From the NCBI RefSeq assembly GCF_003854275.1, contig NZ_QTQP01000057.1, forward strand, positions 1 through 40,800: a stretch of DNA of 40,800 nt. The letters are read 5' to 3'. Origin of the DNA: Burkholderia sp. Bp8963 (GTDB lineage Bacteria; Pseudomonadota; Gammaproteobacteria; Burkholderiales; Burkholderiaceae). Under the pieces are notes generated by a model. The model ran no database searches and was not told where the DNA came from. It saw nothing but the letters and a program-made list of their open reading frames with translations. Numbering within the stretch: position 1 is the first letter of the stretch; each line of letters opens with the position of its first letter. Below, in pieces: positions 32,466 to 40,800 of the stretch. A program made the translations under genes and the position numbers.

Positions 32466-32618
32466 TCAACCCCGCGGCGATTGCCCGCGGTGCGCCTGAT
32501 CGAGCAGCCGCAGCATTTGGGCACGCCGCTGCTCGCGTCGATAATGGCCAACCACGGAAATGACCGCGAACAGCAGCACCGCCAAACCCATCACCATGCT
32601 TACCCGGCTTTCGTCCAT
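32466..32618 (-). CDS. Small single-span membrane protein, 50 aa
   Basis: The ATG at 32618 (MDESRVSMVMGLAVLLFAVI) has GAAGGA eight bases upstream; an earlier ATG two codons back overlaps that site too closely. One hydrophobic segment (about 8-24) is followed by a basic tail (YRREQRRAQMLRLL), so the C-terminus should be cytoplasmic. No family is known. It lies between phaB and the phasin gene and may be co-transcribed with phaB. Confidence 0.55.
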   Translation of the reverse strand: MDESRVSMVMGLAVLLFAVISVVGHYRREQRRAQMLRLLDQAHRGQSPRG

Positions 32619-32844
32619 CTTCATTTCCTTCAACGTGGTGTTGAGCGACCCGGCCGATTAGCGGATGCCGACCATTGCTGCGGTGCGCAGTATGACGCCG
32701 ACGTCCACGCCGGATGCCAGCCTTTACACGGTGCCCAACTGGTGCGGTGCCCGGTTCTCGTTGACGCACCGTCTCACTGTCGAATTCCGGAAAATCACTG
32801 CCGAAAGACGACCTGGTTTTCCTGCTCAGCTTCGGCGTCGGGCG

Positions 32845-33405
32845 TTATCGTTTGGTGGCCGGTGCCGCCGGCACGACGGTGCGCTTGACGGATTGCGAGG
32901 CCGCTACCACGGCCATGTCGAGGTTGCCTCGGGTGATCTCGGCCGCCTGTTGAGCGCTTCGCTGCATCGTTTCATACAGTGCATTGGCGGCGGTGAGCGC
33001 GGAATCCAGCGCGGCGAAGGGCGTCTCGGAACCTCCGGGCGCGCTTTGCGCGAGATCCGCCACCAGCGTCCGAGCCTGGTGACTATACGCCTCCCACTGA
33101 GCCAGCCCGACCTGCGCAAACCCGGTCTGGATCGCAGTGACGATCTCGAACAACTGACGGTGGTAGGCCTGCACCTTTTCTGCACTGTTGCCGACAAGGC
33201 CGTCCTGTAGTGCCAGCCATTCGCGTGGCTCTTTCACAGAGAGGGACTTCTGGGCCTGATCGAGCGTATCGGTCAACGCAGACCGAATCGCCTGTGCGTT
33301 CAGTTGGGCGAGCTGTTCGACGCTTTCGACGATCCTGTTGGTCAGGCCGAACAGCATGTCGACATAGGCCTTCTGGGTCGCAGCAAGCTGCTCCTGCGTT
33401 TGCAT
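32845..33405 (-). CDS. phaP: Phasin (PHA granule-associated protein)
   Basis: 186-aa helical protein. The N-terminal part (QLAATQKAYVDMLFGLTNRI, VESVEQLAQLNAQAIRSAL) and the repeated amphipathic helices up to about residue 160 fit the phasin family that coats PHA granules; a low-complexity Val/Ala/Pro/Lys tail follows. CAGGAG lies seven bases before the ATG. It belongs with phaC and phaB in the window. A 227-base gap separates it from the small membrane protein. Confidence 0.87.
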   Translation of the reverse strand: MQTQEQLAATQKAYVDMLFGLTNRIVESVEQLAQLNAQAIRSALTDTLDQAQKSLSVKEPREWLALQDGLVGNSAEKVQAYHRQLFEIVTAIQTGFAQVGLAQWEAYSHQARTLVADLAQSAPGGSETPFAALDSALTAANALYETMQRSAQQAAEITRGNLDMAVVAASQSVKRTVVPAAPATKR

Positions 33406-33526
33406 GATGGAACTCCTGTAAGGGGCACGGACGTTGCCCCGTTACCATGGGGTACGTGACATGCGGCGGCATGGCGGCAGCGCCATCACCCGCGGACGAC
33501 GCGTGGACTGTCTGGTTGAATTCGGT

Positions 33527-33724
33527 TCAGCGTATCCGCGCGACGGCCTGCAGCACGGCATCGCCGTTGCGAGTGAGATGCGGACGCTGCTGTCCGGAGG
33601 CGAGCTGTTCCAGCGCGACCAGTTGCCGTTCCAGAAGCGTGTCAAGCTCTTCGCGGCCGAGATCGATTTGGTCAGGCGCAGACTTGACCAGCATCAGCGT
33701 GGAAAATTCGTGGGGACTCAGCAT
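33527..33724 (-). CDS. 65-aa winged-helix-like protein, copy 2
   Basis: Paralogue of the gene at 6423-6620: MLSPHEFSTLMLVKSAPDQI, then REELDTLLERQLVALEQL and RPHLTRNGDAVLQAV. About 41 of 65 residues are identical. The ATG at 33724 aligns exactly with the paralogue start; a weak GTGAGA lies upstream. The most conserved parts are the first eight residues, PDQID and REELDTL, which suggests they matter for function. It lies upstream of the phasin gene on the same strand, so it could be a regulator of storage genes (inference). Confidence 0.7.
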   Translation of the reverse strand: MLSPHEFSTLMLVKSAPDQIDLGREELDTLLERQLVALEQLASGQQRPHLTRNGDAVLQAVARIR

Positions 33725-33940
33725 GGCTGTCTCACAGGTTATCGGGAGCAACGTTGCTGGGAGAGAGGAATGACCGCTTTCGCGCCGGAGGCACACCGGT
33801 GCGGATAGGTTATTCCATTCTGTTTTCTGGTATGGCGAAATTCGCTTGTCCCAAGACCAGATTAATCATCTTAGTTCGGGATTGGGGACGGTGCCAGAAA
33901 AAAATTAAACATGAAAACGCTTTGATGGGTCAGTAATGGG

Positions 33941-35280
33941 ATGGTCACCCCCACCTCTCAGCGAGTACGCTGCTGAGAACTTTCCTCGGGAGGCCACTGC
34001 CATGCACAACGTCACGATGGTTGGAATCGATCTGGGCAAGCATTCTTTTCACCTGCATGGGCAGGACGGCGCCGGTAAAGCTGTATTCCGCAAAAAAGTT
34101 TCGCGCAAGCAACTGCTTGAGTTCTTTGTGACATTCCACCCTTGCACCGTCGTGATGGAGGCCTGCGCCGGCGCACATTGGATGGCACGCAGGCTCAGCG
34201 AGTTCGGACATACCGTCAAGCTGATTTCTCCACAATTCGTACGCCCGTTCGTCAAGAGCAACAAGAACGACTTCGTCGATGCCGAGGCGATTTGCGAAGC
34301 CGCATCGCGACCATCGATGCGGTTTGTTACGCCAAAGACAGAATCCCAGCAGACTCTGTCAGCACTGCACCGGGTTCGCCAGGCTCTGGTCCGCGACCGT
34401 GTGCGTACTACCAACCAGATGCATGGATTCCTGCTTGAATTCGGCATCAGCCTTCCCGTTGGCCACGCCGTCGTAAAGCGACTGCCGGCCGTACTGGCGG
34501 AGCATCGACTGCCGCCACGTCTGGTCGCGATCCTCGATCGCCTGCATGCGCACTTCAAATACCTTACAGAGCAGATTCGCGATATCGAGAAGGAACTCGA
34601 GCGGCAACTCGCCGATGACTCCATTGGCCAGCGTCTGCTGACGATTCCCGGCATTGGAACGATCACTGCCAGTCTGCTTGCCTCGGAGCTCGGCGATGGT
34701 AAGCAATACCGATGCAGCCGTGACTTCGCCGCTGCGGTCGGGCTGGTGCCAAGGCAATACAGTACTGGTGGAAAGTCAAATCTGCTCGGAATTTCCAAGA
34801 GAGGGGACAAGAATATCCGCCACCTGCTGGTCCAGTGTGCCCGAGCATTTATGCTCCGGCTGGACAAGCAGTCGGGCCGTATGGCCGACTGGGTGCGAGC
34901 GATGCTGGGGCGACGCCACTCCAGCGTGGTCGCCTGTGCGCTGGCCAGCAAGCTGGCACGAATTGCATGGGCGATCGTAAGCCATGACACTGTATTCGAA
35001 CGACAGGCGCCCGCTGCGGTCGCGTAACGATGTGCCGTCGCACTTTTAACGAATTCAACCCACCTGGTTTTGCGACTGCTGATTATTGATGACGTAAACG
35101 GCAAACCGGCCTGGCGGACACCCTGAAAGGTTAACGAGCTCCTGAAGCTGCGTCTGTTATCAGGACCGCCTGGCGCGATTCTCATCGTGGCGCGGGGAGT
35201 AGTCCCCACAACGACGCCGGATAGATTTGTGCAAGCCATCCACCCGTCAAGATCAGCATTGCAAAAATGGGGGTGACCAT
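33941..35280 (+). mobile_element. IS110-family element (IS1111-like) with 13-bp inverted repeats
   Basis: ATGGTCACCCCCA at 33941-33953 is the exact inverse of TGGGGGTGACCAT at 35268-35280. They bracket an intact DEDD transposase and about 240 bases of non-coding sequence downstream of it. Inverted repeats near the ends fit the IS1111 subgroup. The true tips may lie a few bases outside the repeats. No target duplication is apparent, as expected for this family. Confidence 0.8.
34002..35027 (+). CDS. IS110-family transposase
   Basis: 341 aa. The N-terminal RuvC-like DEDD domain starts MVGIDLGKHSFHLHG (first Asp), with VVMEACAGAHWMARRL (Glu) and KNDFVDAEAICEA (Asp-Asp). The C-terminal transposase domain has LLTIPGIGTITASLLASELG and the conserved serine region RDFAAAVGLVPRQYSTGGKS. 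The start is the ATG at 34002 behind CGGGAGG; a frame open from 33936 begins in the terminal repeat. No frameshift is seen, so the element may be active. Confidence 0.92.
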   Translation: MHNVTMVGIDLGKHSFHLHGQDGAGKAVFRKKVSRKQLLEFFVTFHPCTVVMEACAGAHWMARRLSEFGHTVKLISPQFVRPFVKSNKNDFVDAEAICEAASRPSMRFVTPKTESQQTLSALHRVRQALVRDRVRTTNQMHGFLLEFGISLPVGHAVVKRLPAVLAEHRLPPRLVAILDRLHAHFKYLTEQIRDIEKELERQLADDSIGQRLLTIPGIGTITASLLASELGDGKQYRCSRDFAAAVGLVPRQYSTGGKSNLLGISKRGDKNIRHLLVQCARAFMLRLDKQSGRMADWVRAMLGRRHSSVVACALASKLARIAWAIVSHDTVFERQAPAAVA

Positions 35281-35544
35281 AGATTAACCTTTGTAAGACA
35301 ACTTGCACCTTTGCACAGCGCAATTGAAAGACGGATCCGTAGGGAAATATCGCTCCAACGCGCACGGGGTTCACACGGGGAGAATTTCTGCCGGCCGCCC
35401 AAGGCACGATTCCGCGCGTGGTTGTCCTGCGGCCATACTCGTCGAGGTAAAACGGCACTTAATGCAGCCTGATCCTGAGGGCGCGCCGCCTTCACCTACC
35501 TGAAGCGGGCGCATCCGTTGGCAGCGGTACCGCACGCGCAATTC
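35281..35544. other. Non-coding stretch after the IS element
   Basis: 264 bases between the IS right repeat and the DUF296 remnant. No ORF with a start and family support, and no repeats were seen. Confidence 0.4.
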
Positions 35545-35741
35545 TCAAGTCGGGTTCACGACCGGCTCGCTCCGGATCACCCGTTCCATAAACCCGGTAC
35601 CCGGGTCGAATTCCCTGGCGAAACGATGTCCGGGAAGCAGCGCGATCGATAGTTCGCCAGTCGTGCGACCATGCACCCGCGCGCCATCAGGCGAGACCGA
35701 CCCGGCCAGGGTCAAAATTTCGAGGTCGCCACGAAGCCCGG
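35545..35741 (-). pseudogene. PPC/DUF296-domain remnant
   Basis: The minus strand reads GLRGDLEILTLAGSVSPDGA, then directly GELSIALLPGHRFAREFDPG. Both pieces match the PPC (DUF296) domain, but the conserved stretch between them (the Leu-His strand and the GGH loop) is missing, an in-frame loss of about 25 residues. The N-terminal third is also unlike the family and there is no proper start. It is likely a decayed gene next to the IS element. Confidence 0.55.
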
Positions 35742-36012
35742 TCGGGGATTCTGCGCCGGCGATCGCGCAACATTGGGGGGCAATTCGGCAAAGCCATCGA
35801 GCCCCCGCATTCGCGGTCGGCAGCATATGTTGTACCGCACCATGCATTCAGGTATCATCCATCCCCCCAAAAGCTGCGCACACCGGATTCCGCGCGAGGC
35901 ATCCCGGCCTCGACTATCTGTGCGTCTCCACGATTCCGTTCGCATCCTGGCAGGCATCCATCCTGGTGCCATGCTCGCGACGATCGTCGGCCTATCTGTC
36001 GAGGAGCAAGTA

Positions 36013-38001
<1,989 letters not shown>

Positions 38002-38041
38002 GACAAGCCGGGCGTGATATCACTTTGACGTCCGGCTCCAG

Positions 38042-38079
38042 ACCAGCAGCGATCATGCGCAGGCGTGATCGCTGCTGGT
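38042..38079. terminator. Perfect 14-bp stem-loop between rpoD and the cold-shock gene
   Basis: ACCAGCAGCGATCA (38042-38055) pairs perfectly with TGATCGCTGCTGGT (38066-38079) across a 10-base loop. It is 41 bases after the rpoD stop and encodes the last residues and stop of the converging cold-shock ORF. There is no T-run, yet the position suggests a two-way terminator. Confidence 0.55.
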
Positions 38080-38270
38080 AACTTGCAGCGGCTTGATGTT
38101 GGCCGCCTGTTTCCCCTTGGGGTCCTGCTTGACCTCGAAGCTGACCTTCTGGCCTTCCTGAAGGGATTTGAAGCCACTTCCCTGAACCTCGGAGAAGTGC
38201 GCAAACACGTCTTCGCCGCCGTCGTCCGGCGTCATGAATCCGAACCCCTTCGTATCGTTAAACCACGTTG
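38053..38270 (-). pseudogene. csp: Cold-shock protein lacking a normal start
   Basis: The frame has a clear CspA-type domain: WFNDTKGFGFMTPDDGGEDV (RNP1), VFAHFSEVQGSGFKSLQEGQ (RNP2) and KVSFEVKQDPKGKQAANI. The expected start Met-x-x-Gly-x-Val-Lys before WFND is replaced by YEVATT, and no in-frame ATG, GTG or TTG occurs between there and an ATG at 38403 inside the upstream gene. The C-terminus runs about eight residues past the family norm, into the terminator stem. It is either a pseudogene, a product with an atypical start, or translated with a 42-residue extension from 38403. Confidence 0.6.
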
Positions 38271-38336
38271 TGGCGACCTCGTAAGCGATTGTGGCGTTGG
38301 CACCGGCGAACAGGAAAATGGAATCGACAGGCTGGA

Positions 38337-38501
38337 TCAGCTCTTTCTTGATGTCTTCGCGACAAATGGCGTCGGTACGTGTTGAACCTGTTCGCTTCCG
38401 CATTGCGGGCAGGGCGGGTGAGCCGATGCATGTTCAGCGAGATGCTCAACACTCTCAAACGTTTTGCCGCACTTCTCGCAACGGTATTGGTAGGTCGGCA
38501 T
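38337..38501 (-). CDS. FmdB-type zinc-ribbon protein, 54 aa
   Basis: MPTYQYRCEKCGKTFESVEH is the standard start of FmdB-family regulatory zinc ribbons, and a second CxxC pair follows in HPPCPQCGSEQVQHVPTPF, so a zinc ion can be held by four cysteines (8, 11, 31, 34). GGAGGA lies five bases before the ATG. The family is small, of uncertain function, with some members tied to amidase or formamidase regulation. It is upstream of the cold-shock frame on the same strand. Confidence 0.85.
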   Translation of the reverse strand: MPTYQYRCEKCGKTFESVEHLAEHASAHPPCPQCGSEQVQHVPTPFVAKTSRKS

Positions 38502-39123
38502 GGCATTCCTCCGGTATCGATGCTGCCTGTGGATATGAGTATGGTGCGAGGCGGCGCAAACTCGATATTGCAGTGAACCCGCATTGAGGCACCCGCGGGA
38601 ACCTCGACCGGGAGGACCGCTCGTGGAGCCCGACGACGGCGTGTTCGAAAGGCGGCTGGTACGTGTACGCGACGAAGTGCAGGGACGACCCTGCAAACGT
38701 CTGATTAATGATTCTTTCGCTGCTTCGCGACAAATTCACGAGTAGCGCCGAGCTTTCTTCGCTGAAAGGACCATCACTGGAGGAGGCGATCAACCTGATG
38801 CCTTCGCTGAGTTGTAAATGGGTCGATGCGATGAGCGGTTATGCGCTGCAGCTCCAGCATTTTGGCCGCTGGTTGTAATCGGGCGTCAGCCTGGCCGATG
38901 GATATTCTCCATCCATCCTTGAGTTGCGCCGATGAGTTCGTAACGCATGTTTTGAACTCCTTGGTTTCGTTTGAGTTGGAGAGCCCTTTCGATAGGACTT
39001 GATCGATCACGCGCTGGTTGACAAGTGGCTGGCAGGGTAATCTATCAATTCCGTCTATCACGATGAGTGGCATAATTCGAGCGTTGCGACCTCTCGCAAC
39101 CGACAACTATGGGAGAACAGAAC
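38502..39123. other. Region between zinc-ribbon and H-NS genes with small ORF candidates
   Basis: About 620 bases. Two weak candidates: a GTG at 38623 with GGGAGG upstream opening 40 codons (VEPDDGVFERRLVRVRDEVQ) to 38745, and a minus-strand ATG at 38948 with AAGGAG upstream giving only 20 codons (MRYELIGATQGWMENIHRPG, stop 38886). In the latter a GGAT tandem duplication shifts the frame away from a longer downstream frame. Neither is identified. Confidence 0.3.
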
Positions 39124-39672
39124 ATGGCCAATGGCGACTACAAGACGTTGAAGGCACAGCTTGAAGCATTGCACGAGAAGACGGAAGCAGCACGCATTGC
39201 GGAATTGGAAGCAGTGATCGCTGACATTCGCGAAAAGGTGGCTGAATACGGGATCACGGCCGAGCAGATTTTCGGTCGTCAACGCGTCGGCAAGGGCAAG
39301 ACGGTCGGTGCTCACGTCGCGGCAAAGTACCAGAACCCGAAGACGGGTGAAACGTGGAGCGGACGCGGTCGCGCTCCGGCGTGGATCAAGGACGTGAAGA
39401 ACCGCACCCGCTTTCTCATTGGCGCCGCGGCCGAGGCACCGAGTACCGCCGGCAAAGCCGCGACCCGGACTGCAGCAAAGAAAGCCGTCGCAAAGACTCA
39501 AAAGGCCGACGCGAAATCCGTGAAATCGGCGGGCGCGACAGTGGCTCGCGAAAGAGGGCGCCCGTCGACTAATGTTGCCGCAACAAAGACGAGAAGCCAG
39601 CGCGCTCCTCGCGTGAAAAAGGCGGCAGGCGCCGTCAAGCCGGAAGTTGTCACCGAAGCCGCGAGCGAGTAA
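39124..39672 (+). CDS. hns: H-NS family protein with long basic tail
   Basis: 182-aa nucleoid protein. The N-terminal helices (YKTLKAQLEALHEKTEAARI, ELEAVIADIREKVAEYGITA) form the oligomerisation part. The DNA-binding core is KYQNPKTGETWSGRGRAPAW (about 71-90). The tail from 105 on is Ala/Lys-rich with an AT-hook-like ERGRPS. Such tails are usual in Burkholderia H-NS variants. GGGAGA at 39111-39116 supports the ATG at 39124 rather than an ATG at 39109. It probably silences AT-rich acquired DNA; the HU gene is close by and convergent. Confidence 0.9.
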   Translation: MANGDYKTLKAQLEALHEKTEAARIAELEAVIADIREKVAEYGITAEQIFGRQRVGKGKTVGAHVAAKYQNPKTGETWSGRGRAPAWIKDVKNRTRFLIGAAAEAPSTAGKAATRTAAKKAVAKTQKADAKSVKSAGATVARERGRPSTNVAATKTRSQRAPRVKKAAGAVKPEVVTEAASE

Positions 39673-39689
39673 CGGCGCGGATCAGGCGG

Positions 39690-39739
39690 GCGAGCGGCAA
39701 GGAATGGACTGGTCGCTGTCGCTCGCTTTATTGTTTCTT
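39690..39739 (+). terminator. Terminator after hns
   Basis: GCGAGCG (39690-39696) pairs with CGCTCGC (39720-39726), followed at once by TTTATTGTTTCTT. It starts 18 bases after the hns stop. The loop is long (23 bases), but stem plus T-rich tail fit a Rho-independent terminator. Confidence 0.6.
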
Positions 39740-39900
39740 ACTGCTGACGTTGAATCGTTTTTCACGTGCTCCGGGTCAATCCGACCCGGGGCCCGGATGC
39801 CGCCACAGTTTTGTATGTGGGTTTGGAATGCCAGCGTTTTATCGGATGGATTGCTGCTGGAGAAACTTCTCGCTGGGTGAGTCTGGTGTCTCGATACCGA

Positions 39901-40176
39901 TCAGGTGTTCACGGCATCCTTGAATGCTTTGCCGGCGGTAAACTTGACCGTTTTTGCGGCGGCAATCGTGATGGCTTCCCCGGTCGCCGGATTGCGGCCG
40001 GTCCGCTCAGCACGTGCCCCGGTGGAGAAAGAGCCAAAACCGATCAGTTGCACCGTATCGCCGCGCGTGACGGCGTGCGTCACGGCCGCGAGAATGGCAT
40101 CAATGGCAGCGCCCGTGCTGGCTTTGCTGTCGCCCGTTGCAGCCGAAACAGCGTCGATGAGTTCTTGCTTGTTCAT
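39901..40176 (-). CDS. hup: HU-type DNA-binding protein
   Basis: 91 aa, the standard length. MNKQELIDAVSAATGDSKAS forms the N-terminal helices, VQLIGFGSFSTGARAERTGR is the beta-arm entry, and RNPATGEAITIAAAKTVKFT carries the intercalating proline. The DNA-binding arm is intact. GAGGAA lies eight bases before the ATG. HU bends and packs DNA. This copy is likely additional to the main chromosomal HU gene (inference). Confidence 0.93.
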   Translation of the reverse strand: MNKQELIDAVSAATGDSKASTGAAIDAILAAVTHAVTRGDTVQLIGFGSFSTGARAERTGRNPATGEAITIAAAKTVKFTAGKAFKDAVNT

Positions 40177-40553
40177 TCGTGGATTCCTCAGTCATGTCCG
40201 CTAAAGGCGGATTTGGCCACTACCCTATAACATTTACTGCGTAGAACGCAACTTCTGCCTCTTTGTTGCACATGTAACATTCGAAATCGAGGTCAACCAG
40301 GGGAGAATCGCCGCGTTGTACGGAGCAGGCGTCGGGCGAGGCGCTCGTCCTGCCCGATGATGCCGCTACGCTGCGATCTGGATGGACAATGAGGACGGGT
40401 AGGTGGTACCACTGACGAATGCGATGCGTGCCAGGATTTTGGCGCGAGTTGTTCCGCAAAGTTGCCATCATGATTGGTCGTGGCCAAACAGGCCTCGAAA
40501 ATGCGCCGCGACCGACATGGTTTGCGCGCACGGTATCGATGAACAGATTATTC
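40177..40553. other. Region between HU and truncated H-NS genes
   Basis: About 375 bases. A minus-strand frame ends in FECYMCNKEAEVAFYAVNVI (stop at 40220), which looks protein-like with a CxxC, but its upstream part is not. No other gene is supported. 40215-40280 is AT-rich and may hold the HU promoter. Confidence 0.35.
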
Positions 40554-40691
40554 ATGACGACCAGTAAAATTCAATCGCTGCACCAGCAACTCGGCCACCT
40601 CAACTTGCTCGTTGATGAGGCCCGGAAAAAAGAAAAGGCAGCAGTACTCGCCACGATTCGGGAGCAGGTGAAGCGGCGCGCGTCAAGGTAG
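40554..40691 (+). CDS. Truncated H-NS-like protein (oligomerisation domain only), 45 aa
   Basis: MTTSKIQSLHQQLGHLNLLV followed by DEARKKEKAAVLATIREQVK matches the N-terminal helices of Burkholderia H-NS-type proteins. The frame stops after REQVKRRASR, before any linker or DNA-binding core. The ATG at 40554 has only weak ribosome-site support. It could be a decayed hns, or a small antagonist able to pair with full-length H-NS, as known for H-NST-type proteins of enterobacteria. Confidence 0.5.
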   Translation: MTTSKIQSLHQQLGHLNLLVDEARKKEKAAVLATIREQVKRRASR

Positions 40692-40703
40692 TTGCCGCCT
40701 GAT

Positions 40704-40800
40704 TCATGCAGCCAGAGGCTGTTTGCTGTCGACGTGCGGGGCCATCGAAACGACAGCGTCGTGTTCAGGATTGAGCGTCACGGCACCAACCGGTGTCCAG
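40704..40800 (-). CDS. C-terminal end of an unidentified gene (partial)
   Basis: The minus strand has an open frame entering from the right edge: TPVGAVTLNPEHDAVVSMAP, then HVDSKQPLAA and a TGA at 40706-40704. Codon use is typical of a real gene. Too short to identify; the rest lies outside the window. Confidence 0.35.
   Translation of the reverse strand, partial: WTPVGAVTLNPEHDAVVSMAPHVDSKQPLAA

Noticed and set aside
33850..35300. AGATTAA on both sides of the IS110 element as a target duplication
   Set aside because: The copies are not next to the terminal repeats, and IS110 elements normally make no duplication.

Overview
The window looks like an accessory stretch of a Burkholderia replicon (B. 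cepacia complex or a close relative). It is GC-rich with Burkholderia-style codon use. It carries PHA storage genes (phaC, phaB, a phasin), a glucokinase/GapN/pyruvate kinase/sugar-permease block, an H-NS with the beta-proteobacterial core motif, HU, a second RpoD-type sigma factor, toxin-antitoxin pairs and several IS elements. That mix is typical of a secondary chromosome. The species call is inference; no rRNA or tRNA gene is visible.

Layout. 1-57: start of an IS630-type transposase leaving the window. 120-4973: tightly packed nfrB-nfrA-wecB, which closely parallels the E. coli genes needed for phage N4 adsorption and predicts a c-di-GMP-controlled exopolysaccharide; a secreted clan-A glycoside hydrolase points back at it (5077-6045). 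6423-12670: small proteins, two GT9 heptosyltransferase-like genes joined by a coupled 76-aa ORF, a PRC-barrel protein, and coupled hypothetical genes ending in a small lipoprotein. 12700-21700 is a decayed, mobile zone: chromate-transporter remnant, TacAT (RHH plus GNAT), a DUF4337 protein, a lysine/alanine-rich RHH-like protein, two fragments of metallophosphoesterase genes sharing a 195-bp near-identical segment and flanking a FitAB (PIN) pair and a broken IS3 element, and an orphan nucleotidyltransferase behind two strong palindromes, followed by a fragment resembling AbiEii.

21711-33405 is metabolic: class I PHA synthase; an orphan AAA-type ATPase whose start lies in a 50-bp nested dyad; then gapN-pyk-sugar permease (minus strand) divergent from glk across a HexR-like palindrome; then phaB, a small membrane protein and a phasin. 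Together these suggest sugar import, phosphorylation, lower glycolysis and carbon storage under shared control. 33941-35280 is an IS110/IS1111-group element with 13-bp inverted repeats.

35545-40800 holds a DUF296 remnant, an rpoD paralogue with a TTG start, a cold-shock gene lacking a normal start codon, a zinc-ribbon protein, H-NS, HU, and a 45-aa protein that looks like the H-NS oligomerisation domain alone. The most unusual items are the nfrBA-wecB locus, the two orphan genes (nucleotidyltransferase and ATPase) whose dyads overlap or abut their starts, the HexR-like site, the pair of 65-aa paralogues at 6.4 and 33.5 kb, and the truncated H-NS.
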